From the NCBI GenBank assembly GCA_030592025.1, contig JAUUZX010000109.1:1-6054 (forward strand): DNA of 6,054 nucleotides, written 5' to 3'. A program made the position numbers and the translations under genes. The stretch comes from a bacterium (GTDB lineage: Bacteria; Krumholzibacteriota; Krumholzibacteria; LZORAL124-64-63). Position 1 is the stretch's first letter, and each line of letters starts with the position of its first letter. The notes under the pieces were generated by a model. That model saw only the letters and a program-made list of their open reading frames with translations. It was not told the origin of the DNA and searched no databases. Shown here in pieces: positions 1 through 6,054 of this stretch.

Positions 1-459
1 ATCTTCCTGCCGCGCCAGGGGTCGCCCGACGAGGACATCGGCGCCCTCGGCGCCGCCACCGGATGCATCCTGCTGGTGGAGGACGACGTCCAGGTAGCCG
101 AGATCGCCTCCTCGATCCTGACCGACGGCGGCCACGACGTGACCGTCCGCTACAGTGGCGAGGAAGCCGTGGCCGCCTTGCAGGACGAGGCCCATCCCAT
201 CGACCTGGTCGTCACCGATGTGCTCATGCCCGGCATGAGCGGCTTGCAAGTCGCAGAAAAAGTTGCGATCATGCGGCCAGAACTGCCGGTGTTGCTGGTG
301 ACCGGCAGCGGCGAGGACCTGAGCCGCCTCACCGGTTGGCGCCAGGCTCCACCCTGCGTGGCGGGTATTGTGCAGAAACCCTTCAACGGCGACCTGCTGC
401 GGCACGCCGTTGCCCGAGTTCTTGACACCGGGGCCTCTGTCCCCGAAAACGACACTTAA
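1..459 (+). CDS. Hybrid sensor histidine kinase, C-terminal fragment (end of ATPase domain plus receiver domain)
   Basis: The reading frame is open from the first base and ends at TAA 457-459, giving 152 visible residues; the N-terminal part lies outside the window. The first residues, IFLPRQ, look like the last strand of a histidine-kinase HATPase_c domain, which commonly ends in a xxLPR motif. A linker of about 15 residues follows, then a receiver domain from about residue 22 (CILLVEDD). Its acidic pair is present, the phosphoacceptor Asp is residue 73 in VVTDVLMPGMSG (codon 217-219), the conserved Thr is in LLVTGS, and the conserved Lys is residue 126 in QKPF. By family knowledge, such a protein autophosphorylates on His and passes phosphate to its own receiver. 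A GTG at 76 could be taken as the start of a lone regulator, but it falls inside the first beta strand of the receiver and would remove part of the fold. The sensor input and the His-containing domain cannot be seen, so the signal is unknown. Confidence 0.85.
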   Translation: MFLPRQGSPDEDIGALGAATGCILLVEDDVQVAEIASSILTDGGHDVTVRYSGEEAVAALQDEAHPIDLVVTDVLMPGMSGLQVAEKVAIMRPELPVLLVTGSGEDLSRLTGWRQAPPCVAGIVQKPFNGDLLRHAVARVLDTGASVPENDT

Positions 460-463
460 CCGC

Positions 464-468
464 AGGAG
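464..468 (+). promoter_or_regulatory. Ribosome binding site of the single-domain response regulator
   Basis: AGGAG lies 5 nt before the GTG at 474. It fixes the GTG as the start, since the protein then begins directly with the first receiver strand (MARILIIEDD). The site sits in the 14-nt gap after the kinase stop, which supports co-transcription of the two genes. Confidence 0.75.
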
Positions 469-473
469 AATCC

Positions 474-839
474 GTGGCCAGAATTTTGATCATCGAAGAC
501 GACACCGAGGTGCGCGCCTACCTCGACAGTCTCCTCGACCGGGCCGGCTACACGACGGTGACCGCGGCCAACGGCAAGGAAGGGGTGGCCATTTTCCAGG
601 AAGGCGCCGTCGACCTCGTCATCACGGACATCATCATGCCCGAGAAGGACGGCATCGAGACGATCATGGACATGAAGCGGTCCAACCGGGACCTGAAGAT
701 CATCGCCATCTCGGGCGGTGGCCGTGCCGAGCCCGAGAACTACCTGCACTCGGCCCGGCTGCTGGGTGCGGACCGTACCATCAAGAAGCCCTTCAGCAAC
801 GACGACATCCTCACCGCCGTGAAGGAACTGCTGGCCTGA
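474..839 (+). CDS. Single-domain response regulator (CheY-like receiver)
   Basis: This 121-residue protein starts at GTG and is a receiver domain with no output domain. Visible landmarks are the acidic pair D9/D10, the phosphoacceptor D52 in LVITDIIMPEKDG, the conserved Ser S80 in IAISGGG, and K105 in IKKPF. The switch position three residues before this Lys, usually Tyr or Phe in CheY-like proteins, is T102. The length is normal for a stand-alone receiver. It follows the hybrid kinase by 14 nt on the same strand and is probably translated from the same mRNA. By inference it receives phosphate from this kinase, or from a phosphotransfer protein elsewhere, and acts through protein-protein contact rather than DNA binding. 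The SGGGR...YL...A..LGA pattern is common in lone receivers of environmental bacteria and does not reveal the target. The family call is secure; the role is unknown. Confidence 0.92.
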   Translation: MARILIIEDDTEVRAYLDSLLDRAGYTTVTAANGKEGVAIFQEGAVDLVITDIIMPEKDGIETIMDMKRSNRDLKIIAISGGGRAEPENYLHSARLLGADRTIKKPFSNDDILTAVKELLA

Positions 840-867
840 TACGGCCCGGGGCCGACGCGACTCCGGG

Positions 868-3024
868 TCACTCCCCGCCGGGCTCGATGCCCATCTCCCG
901 CAGCAGGCGCCCGCCGTCGCCGAGTTGCCATGTCACCCACAGCACGTAGCGGATGTCGACGCCGATGGATCGGCTGTAGGCGTGGTCCCACGCGAAGTCG
1001 TTGATGGTGGCCTCCCACGCCCGGTCGAAGTTCAGGCCCACCACGCGGCCGCGTCCATCCAGGACGGGGCTCCCGGAATTGCCGCCGGTCGTGTCGGCGC
1101 TGTAGAGAAAATCGACGGGCACCCCCGCCGACGGGTCCGGCGCAAAGCGCCCCCAGTTCCCCGCCAGGACCAGATCGCGCACCGCCGCCGGCAACGCGAA
1201 GGGCGCCTCCCCCGTGTCCTTCTCCAGCAGTCCCTGCACCGTCGTGAACGGCCCGTACCACACCGCGTCCCGGGGCGTGTAGCCCTCGACACGGCCCCAG
1301 GTCAGGCGGAGGGTCCCGTTGGCGTCGGGCACGAATTCGTTGCCCAGGAACGCGCGCCTCGCATCGGTGAGGGCAGCCTGCCACTGGTCCAGTTCACCCG
1401 AGCGTCGCTTGTTCACTTCGCGCTGCTCCAGATGGGCGTCGTACAGCGACCCCACCAGGTCCAGGAACGGATCCTCCAGGGCGACGAGGGCGTCCGTGTC
1501 CATGTCCAGGGCCTTCACCACGAAATCCGGGTCCAGCAGACGGGTTGCGGCGAACGCCTCGGTGATGAAACCCGCCGCCGCCCCGTGGTTCTCGCCGGTC
1601 AGGGATGCGATCTCCCGACGGCTTGCCGCCCGCGGAATATTCGCCGCCTGCCGCAGCAGTTCGCCCAACACGACCCCGTCGGCCACCGGGTCGAAGTTCT
1701 CGGCGAGGACCCGCGTCCGGTCCCGTGTCTGGTCCCGGTTGCGGTCCATGTAGGCCCACTCGCGCTCAACGTCGGGTTTCGTCCTCTCGACGGCGTTCTC
1801 CCACACGGTCAGGGCCACGCGCATGATCTCCGGGCTGCGCATGACGTTCCGCAGCCACAGCTCCCAGGGCGTGGCCGCGGTCCGCTCGGAGTACACGGCC
1901 CCGATGCGCTCGAGGACATCCGTCTGGTCCGCGAACTCATCCGTGGCGGCCATGAAGGCCTTCAGCTGTTCCTCCTCGGCGCGACGGCGCGCGACGAGGT
2001 CGAGGCGATCGATGCCCTGCAGCTTGCCCCGGAAGTTCTTGGCGGCGTTGTGCAGCCCCTTCAGACGGGCGGCCAGCCGCAATTGGCGGGCCCGGTCCCC
2101 CTCGCCCAGGGCTTCGAGGTGCTCGATCTGCCAGGTGTACCAGGCAACGATGGCCGGCATGTAGGTGTCGTTCAGGAAGCCCAGGAAGTGGGAGGAGCGG
2201 TGGCGGTAGGTTGTGCCGGGGTAGCCGGGGATGAACACGGCGTCCCCCTCGGCAACGCCCTCGGCGCTCACTTCGAGCACCCGTCGCGGGGTGTAGGGCA
2301 CGTTGTCGGGGCTGTAGTCCGCGGGCTCCCCGTCGGGCCCCACGTAGGCGCGCATGAAGGAGAAATCACCGGCGTGGCGGGGCCAGATCCAGTTGTCGGC
2401 CTCGCCGCCGAAGTTGCCGATGTCCTTGGGCGGCGCGTAGACCAGACGCACGTCCCGCAGGTAGGTGTAGACGAAGAGGACATAGGTCTTGCCGCGGAAC
2501 ATCTCCGCCACCTCCGCCCGCTTGCCCTTGTGGTCGGCCTCGTAGTCGAGGCTGAGTTGTTTCTTGGCCTTCTCGAGGGCCTTGGTGCGGGCCACCGGGT
2601 CCATGTCGTCGGTGAGGACGGACAGCACCTCGCGGGACACGTCCCGGTAGGATTCGGTGATGCGGACGGTGTAGCCCAGGGCCGGCGCCTCGTCGCCAAG
2701 GGAGACCGCCGAGAATCCCTTCGCCAGATGATCGTGCTCCGTGGTGGAGGCGTCCCGGATGGCGCGGAAGGCGCAGTGGTGGTTGGTCAGGATCAGGCCC
2801 CGGTCCGACACGAAGGACCCGGTGCAACCACCCAGCTTGACGATCCCATCGACCAGGGCCACACCATCGGGATTGTAGATCTCGTCCGCGGTGAGTTCGA
2901 GACCGGCGGCCTTCAGATCCAGGCGGCCGAGTTCGCTCATGGGGTGCATGCCTTCGTCGGCGTAGGCGCCCGTGGCGGCGAGCAGCAGGGCCGACGCCAG
3001 GATCGTCTTCGTCCAGAGCCTCAT
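868..3024 (-). CDS. dpp11: Secreted S46-family dipeptidyl-peptidase, predicted DPP11-type (Asp/Glu at P1)
   Basis: This 718-residue serine exopeptidase is close to the usual S46 length of about 700-720. A Sec signal peptide is visible: basic MRLWTK, a hydrophobic core, and a likely cut after AYA at residue 22, placing the enzyme in the periplasm or at the outer surface. The triad fits the chymotrypsin-like S46 fold: H83 in LTNHHC, D220 in WPRHAGDF, and S650 in TGGNSGSP (codon 1077-1075). N211 and W212 match the residues that hold the substrate's free N-terminus. C67 and C84 may form a disulfide. Roughly residues 275-560, helical and charged, correspond to the inserted helical cap domain. Eighteen residues after the catalytic Ser lies R668 in FDRAWE. 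In S46 enzymes Arg here (position 673 of Porphyromonas DPP11) marks Asp/Glu specificity, while Gly marks DPP7 with hydrophobic preference. The ATG start is supported by the signal peptide and GAGAGG upstream. It lies downstream of the acetoacetyl-CoA synthetase gene, with its own candidate promoter. The family is near certain; the subtype is inferred. Confidence 0.95.
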   Translation of the reverse strand: MRLWTKTILASALLLAATGAYADEGMHPMSELGRLDLKAAGLELTADEIYNPDGVALVDGIVKLGGCTGSFVSDRGLILTNHHCAFRAIRDASTTEHDHLAKGFSAVSLGDEAPALGYTVRITESYRDVSREVLSVLTDDMDPVARTKALEKAKKQLSLDYEADHKGKRAEVAEMFRGKTYVLFVYTYLRDVRLVYAPPKDIGNFGGEADNWIWPRHAGDFSFMRAYVGPDGEPADYSPDNVPYTPRRVLEVSAEGVAEGDAVFIPGYPGTTYRHRSSHFLGFLNDTYMPAIVAWYTWQIEHLEALGEGDRARQLRLAARLKGLHNAAKNFRGKLQGIDRLDLVARRRAEEEQLKAFMAATDEFADQTDVLERIGAVYSERTAATPWELWLRNVMRSPEIMRVALTVWENAVERTKPDVEREWAYMDRNRDQTRDRTRVLAENFDPVADGVVLGELLRQAANIPRAASRREIASLTGENHGAAAGFITEAFAATRLLDPDFVVKALDMDTDALVALEDPFLDLVGSLYDAHLEQREVNKRRSGELDQWQAALTDARRAFLGNEFVPDANGTLRLTWGRVEGYTPRDAVWYGPFTTVQGLLEKDTGEAPFALPAAVRDLVLAGNWGRFAPDPSAGVPVDFLYSADTTGGNSGSPVLDGRGRVVGLNFDRAWEATINDFAWDHAYSRSIGVDIRYVLWVTWQLGDGGRLLREMGIEPGGE

Positions 3025-3030
3025 GATCGT

Positions 3031-3036
3031 CCTCTC
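3031..3036 (-). promoter_or_regulatory. Ribosome binding site of the S46 dipeptidyl-peptidase
   Basis: Read on the - strand, GAGAGG sits 6 nt before the ATG at 3024. This supports that ATG, which also begins a clear signal peptide. Confidence 0.65.
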
Positions 3037-3077
3037 GGGATCCGGGTCAATCGTGAACAGGGGGGTCGCGAGTGCCC

Positions 3078-3106
3078 AGCCTAGTGCCGGAGCACCGCTG
3101 TGGCAA
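3078..3106 (-). promoter_or_regulatory. Candidate sigma70-type promoter of the S46 dipeptidyl-peptidase
   Basis: On the - strand TTGCCA (3106-3101, 5 of 6 to TTGACA) is followed after exactly 17 nt by TAGGCT (3083-3078, which keeps the T, A and final T of TATAAT). The element lies in the 97-nt gap between the acetoacetyl-CoA synthetase stop and the peptidase ATG, leaving about 53 nt of leader. No clear terminator precedes it, so read-through from the upstream genes is also possible. The consensus of this unknown host is not established, so this is a candidate only. Confidence 0.35.
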
Positions 3107-3121
3107 CGGCTGTCCCGCCGG

Positions 3122-5071
3122 TCATTCGGCGAGTTCGACCGCGAGCCGCCGCAGGGGTGCGAGGCTCTCGGGGTTGGCCAGGACGTCGGCGTTCGCCACC
3201 GGACGCCCGTGGAGGATGTCGCGCACGGCCAGCTCGACGATCTTGCCGCTCACGGTGCGCGGGACCGCCGGCACCTGGCGCACGATCGCCGGCACGTGGC
3301 GGGGCGAGGTGTCGCGGCGGATGCGGGCCCGCAGGTCGTCCTCCAGATCCGCTGTGAGGGTGCGCCCGGCGACCAGGACGACACAGAGCACGACCCGCAC
3401 GTCCCCCCGGTGCTCCTGCCCCACGACCACGCTCTCGAGCAGGTCGGGGTGGGCGTCGACCACGCGGTAGATCTCGGCGGTTCCGATGCGCACGCCCCCG
3501 GGGTTGAGCACCGCATCCGATCGGCCGTGGATGACCATGCCGCCGGACGGGGTCAGTTCGGCGTAGTCGCCGTGGGCCCACACGCCCCGGTGGCCCTCGA
3601 AGTAGGCCGCCCGGTAGCGTGCGCCGTCCGGGTCGTTCCAGAAGCCCGACGGCTGGGACGGGAAGGCCGATCGGCACACGAGCTCGCCCTTGGCGCCCGT
3701 CACGGCGGCACCCGCCTCGTCGAACACCGCCACGTCCATGCCCAACCCCCGGCACTGGAGCTCGCCCCGGCGCACGGGCAGCACCGGGCTGCCCAGGGCG
3801 AAGCAGGAGATGATGTCCGTGCCGCCGGAAATACTGCTCAGGCGCACGTCGGTTTTTACGGCCTCGTACACCCAGTCGAAGGTCTCGGGATCCAGGGGAG
3901 AGCCCGTCGACAGGACCGCGCGCAACGGGCCGAGGTCGTGGGAGTCCCCGGGGCGGAGCCCCTCCTTGCGGCAGGCCGCCAGGTGGCGGGCGCTCGTGCC
4001 GAAGGTGGCCACCCCCTCGTCGGCCACGAAATCCCAGAGCACCGTGGCCGGCCGCAGCGGATGCCCGTCGTACAGCAGGACCGTGGCCCCCGAGGCCAGC
4101 CCGCTCACGAGCCAGTTCCACATCATCCAGCCGCAGGTCGTGTGGTAGAAGAACCTGTCGCCCGGGCGCAGGTCGCCGTGCAGGCGATGCTCCTTGAGGT
4201 GCTGGAGCAGGGTGCCCCCCACGGTGTGGACCATGCACTTGGGCGGACCCGTGGTGCCGGAGGAGAACATGATGAAGAGAGGGGCGTCGAAGGAACCGCG
4301 GTGAAAACGCGGCGGCGCGGCGGGATCCCGGTAGTCGGCCCAGGCGGTCTGCCCGTCCGCCAGCGCCGGCGACGACGCCAGGTGGGGCACGACGACGGTG
4401 CGCCGCAGGCCGGGCAACTCGTCCTGCAGGCGCCGGATCGTCGGCGCGGCGTCATGGTCGCGCCCGCCGTAGCGGTGCCCGTCGGCGACGAAGAGCACGG
4501 TCGGTTCGATCTGGCCGAAACGGTCGAGCACCCCCGCCGGCCCGAAGTCCGGCGAGCAACTGGACCACACGGCCCCCAGGCTCGTCGCCGCCAGCATGGC
4601 CACCACGGTCTCGGGGAGGTTCGGCAGGTAGCCCGCAACCCGGTCCCCCGGTCCGACCCCGTCGGCGGCCAGGGCTCCAGCCACCGCCGCCACGTCCCGG
4701 CGCAGCTCGCCCCGGGCCAGGCGGCGGCTTTCACCGTCCTCGCCACGGAAGACGAGGGCCTCGTCGGTGTCGGGTCCCTGGAGCAGATTCTCGGCGTAGT
4801 TGAGGCGGGCGGCAGGGAACCACCGGGCACCCGGCATGGCGCCCGGATCGATGACCGCGGGCTCGCCCGGGCCCTCGCCCACAACCCCGCACCAGCCCCA
4901 CAGAAGCGACCAGAACGCGCCCCGCTCGGCCACGGACCAACGCCAGAGAGCCTCGTGGTCCGCCAGTTCCAGGCCGTGGCGCGCGTTCACCGCGTGGCGG
5001 AAATCCGTGACCAGGGCGCGGTCGACGGCGGCGGGCGACGGCTGCCAGACGATGGTCCCCTCGGCGCTCAA
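3122..5071 (-). CDS. aacS: Acetoacetyl-CoA synthetase (acetoacetate-CoA ligase)
   Basis: This cytosolic enzyme of the ANL adenylating superfamily converts acetoacetate, ATP and CoA to acetoacetyl-CoA, AMP and pyrophosphate. From the TTG at 5071 the protein has 649 residues, matching bacterial family members of about 650. The N-terminus has the acetoacetyl-CoA synthetase pattern: VWQPSP (8-13), LWRWSV (42-47), [19 protein letters not shown] (79-97). Adenylation motifs follow in order: the phosphate loop SSGTTGPPK (270-278), ISGGTD (414-419), HGDY (500-503), the hinge GRSD (516-519) and the C-terminal catalytic Lys K610 in TVSGK. The TTG start is chosen because it overlaps the fumarylacetoacetase stop as TTGA, has GGGAG 5 nt upstream, and begins just before the conserved region. 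An in-frame GTG at 5143 would add 24 Arg/Gly/Ala-rich residues lying wholly inside the upstream gene. Its product pairing with fumarylacetoacetase supports a role in tyrosine breakdown. The long conserved N-terminus argues against acetyl-CoA synthetase. Confidence 0.94.
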   Translation of the reverse strand: MSAEGTIVWQPSPAAVDRALVTDFRHAVNARHGLELADHEALWRWSVAERGAFWSLLWGWCGVVGEGPGEPAVIDPGAMPGARWFPAARLNYAENLLQGPDTDEALVFRGEDGESRRLARGELRRDVAAVAGALAADGVGPGDRVAGYLPNLPETVVAMLAATSLGAVWSSCSPDFGPAGVLDRFGQIEPTVLFVADGHRYGGRDHDAAPTIRRLQDELPGLRRTVVVPHLASSPALADGQTAWADYRDPAAPPRFHRGSFDAPLFIMFSSGTTGPPKCMVHTVGGTLLQHLKEHRLHGDLRPGDRFFYHTTCGWMMWNWLVSGLASGATVLLYDGHPLRPATVLWDFVADEGVATFGTSARHLAACRKEGLRPGDSHDLGPLRAVLSTGSPLDPETFDWVYEAVKTDVRLSSISGGTDIISCFALGSPVLPVRRGELQCRGLGMDVAVFDEAGAAVTGAKGELVCRSAFPSQPSGFWNDPDGARYRAAYFEGHRGVWAHGDYAELTPSGGMVIHGRSDAVLNPGGVRIGTAEIYRVVDAHPDLLESVVVGQEHRGDVRVVLCVVLVAGRTLTADLEDDLRARIRRDTSPRHVPAIVRQVPAVPRTVSGKIVELAVRDILHGRPVANADVLANPESLAPLRRLAVELAE

Positions 5072-6054
5072 CCCTGCTCCCGCGCCGGCAGGACCCGCCC
5101 GGTGACCTCGCCAAAGCCGACGCGGTAACCGTCTCCCTGGCACCAGCCCGTCATGGCCACGGTGTCGCCGTCGGCCAGGAATTTCCGCTCGCCGCCGCCG
5201 GGCAGGGTGACGGGTTCGGTGCCCCGCCAGGTGATCTCGAGCATGGAACCGAAGCTGCCCTTGTCAGGGCCGCTGATGGTGCCCGAGCCCAGCATGTCCC
5301 CCGTGCTCAGGTTGCAGCCGGTGCTCGTGTGGTGGGCCAGTTGCTGGGCCATGGTCCAGTACAGCCCCTTGAAGTTGCTGCGGCAGACCCGCAGGCCCTC
5401 CTCCTGCTCGGCCGCCGTGACGACCACCTCCAACTCGATGTCAAAGGAGTGGCGGTCGCCCTCCCGCAGGTAGTCCAGGGGCACCGGATCCTGCGTCGGC
5501 GCCTCGCACCGGAAGGGAGCCAGGGCATCGAGGGTGACGACCCAGGGCGAGATGCTCGTGGCGAAGTTCTTGGCGTTGAAGGGACCCAGGGGCTGGTACT
5601 CCCATTTCTGGATGTCCCGCGCCGACCAGTCGTTGATCAGCACGAGCCCGAAGATCCTATCGAGCGCCTCGTCCACCGGCACCGACGACCCCAGGGGGGT
5701 GCCCCCGCCCACGAAGCAGCCCATCTCCAGTTCGAAATCGAGGAGCCGGCAGGGCGCGAAGATCGGCGTCTCGGCGTCCGGCGGCAGCATCTGCCCCCAA
5801 GGGCGCACAACATCCGTGCCCGAGGGCACGATGGAGCTGGCCCGGCCGTGGTAGCCCACCGGCAGGTGGAGCCAGTTGGGCATGAGGGCGTTCTCCTCGC
5901 CCCGGAACATGATGCCCACGTTGGTGGCGTGCTCGCGGGAGGAGTAGAAGTCGGTGTAGTCCCGCACCAGGACCGGCAGGTGCATGACGACCTCGTCCGC
6001 CGGCAGCAGCGCCCGCCCCCGCAGCACGGGATCGTCCCGCAGGGTCGGCTCATC
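5068..6054 (-). CDS. fahA: Fumarylacetoacetase, 5' end outside the window
   Basis: This enzyme hydrolyses 4-fumarylacetoacetate to fumarate and acetoacetate, the last step of the homogentisate pathway for tyrosine and phenylalanine. The frame is open to the window edge and gives 328 residues; by comparison with human FAH (419 residues) about 91 N-terminal residues are missing. A GTG at 6027 lies within continuous coding sequence and is not the true start. The match is to the long FAH form, not the short FAHD or isomerase relatives. With an offset of 91 from human numbering, all key residues are present: metal ligands D35 (D126), E108 (E199), E110 (E201) and D142 (D233); catalytic H42 (H133) and E273 (E364); substrate-site Y37 (Y128), R146 (R237), Q149 (Q240), Y153 (Y244), K162 (K253) and T259 (T350). 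[16 protein letters not shown] and [13 protein letters not shown] are near-verbatim family signatures. Its TGA overlaps the TTG of acetoacetyl-CoA synthetase, which uses its product. The promoter must lie beyond 6054. Confidence 0.97.
   Translation of the reverse strand, partial: DEPTLRDDPVLRGRALLPADEVVMHLPVLVRDYTDFYSSREHATNVGIMFRGEENALMPNWLHLPVGYHGRASSIVPSGTDVVRPWGQMLPPDAETPIFAPCRLLDFELEMGCFVGGGTPLGSSVPVDEALDRIFGLVLINDWSARDIQKWEYQPLGPFNAKNFATSISPWVVTLDALAPFRCEAPTQDPVPLDYLREGDRHSFDIELEVVVTAAEQEEGLRVCRSNFKGLYWTMAQQLAHHTSTGCNLSTGDMLGSGTISGPDKGSFGSMLEITWRGTEPVTLPGGGERKFLADGDTVAMTGWCQGDGYRVGFGEVTGRVLPAREQG
5077..5081 (-). promoter_or_regulatory. Ribosome binding site deciding the TTG start of acetoacetyl-CoA synthetase
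   Basis: Read on the - strand, GGGAG lies 5 nt before the TTG at 5071 and within the last codons of fumarylacetoacetase. It is the main sequence support for the rare TTG start over the GTG at 5143. Confidence 0.65.

Noticed and set aside
76..459. GTG at 76 as the start of an independent response regulator.
   Set aside because: It would cut off the first beta strand (CILLV) of the receiver. The frame continues upstream to the window edge with a kinase-like IFLPR end.
842..854. CGGCC-CGG-GGCCG hairpin in the convergent gap as a bidirectional terminator.
   Set aside because: The stem is only 5 bp with a 3-nt loop and no T-run on either strand. Such hairpins are frequent by chance at this GC content.
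925..3084. A stop-free + strand frame of 719 codons antisense to the S46 peptidase.
   Set aside because: The - strand frame has a full catalytic triad and signal peptide. The opposite frame gives low-complexity Arg/Gly/Val/His-rich protein with no recognisable domain, as expected when GC-rich codons suppress stops.
3084..3095. GTGC-CGGA-GCAC hairpin after acetoacetyl-CoA synthetase as a terminator.
   Set aside because: A 4-bp stem without a T-run is too weak, and it falls within the spacer of the candidate promoter.
2972..5128. A + strand frame of 718 codons antisense to acetoacetyl-CoA synthetase, nearly equal in length to the previous one.
   Set aside because: It is a mirror of a well-supported gene and has biased composition with no motif. 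The similar length is coincidence, since both reflect the lengths of the opposing genes.
5069..5143. GTG at 5143 as the start of acetoacetyl-CoA synthetase.
   Set aside because: The added 24 residues lie wholly within the fumarylacetoacetase coding end and are Arg/Gly/Ala-rich. The TTG at 5071 has a good ribosome binding site and the stop/start overlap.
5637..6053. A - strand frame of 138 codons, rich in Arg/Ser/Cys/Trp, overlapping the start of the visible fumarylacetoacetase.
   Set aside because: It is an out-of-frame reading of the fumarylacetoacetase gene, whose own frame is nearly identical to known family members.

Overview
The window is compact, very GC-rich bacterial DNA with almost no intergenic space. 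The S46 dipeptidyl-peptidase with a Sec signal peptide points to a Gram-negative, probably protein- or peptide-consuming bacterium. The hybrid histidine kinase and the long-form fumarylacetoacetase fit that picture. I cannot assign a phylum from the sequence alone. High-GC lineages outside the best-studied phyla are as plausible as Proteobacteria.

Layout. Positions 1-839 (+ strand) carry a two-component pair: the C-terminal end of a hybrid histidine kinase (end of the ATPase domain, then a receiver domain), followed 14 nt later by a single-domain response regulator. Positions 868-6054 lie on the - strand and converge on the signalling genes across a 28-nt gap. Read in their own direction, the - strand genes are fumarylacetoacetase (5' end outside the window, ends at 5068), acetoacetyl-CoA synthetase (5071-3122, overlapping the previous stop codon by 4 nt) and, after 97 nt with a candidate promoter, a secreted S46 dipeptidyl-peptidase (3024-868). 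No stretch over 300 nt lacks a gene. I found no RNA genes, mobile elements, CRISPR arrays or repeats.

How the genes fit together. Fumarylacetoacetase ends the homogentisate route of tyrosine/phenylalanine breakdown, releasing fumarate and acetoacetate. Acetoacetyl-CoA synthetase activates that acetoacetate to acetoacetyl-CoA, so the overlapping pair forms two consecutive steps. The neighbouring peptidase carries an Arg at the position that marks the Asp/Glu-specific DPP11 subgroup. It would release dipeptides outside the cytoplasm, so the - strand genes could serve peptide and amino-acid use. Nothing shows whether the two-component genes control them.

I see no undescribed system here. The parts worth a second look are the TTG start in the TTGA overlap, the fah-acetoacetyl-CoA synthetase pairing, and the predicted DPP11-type specificity.
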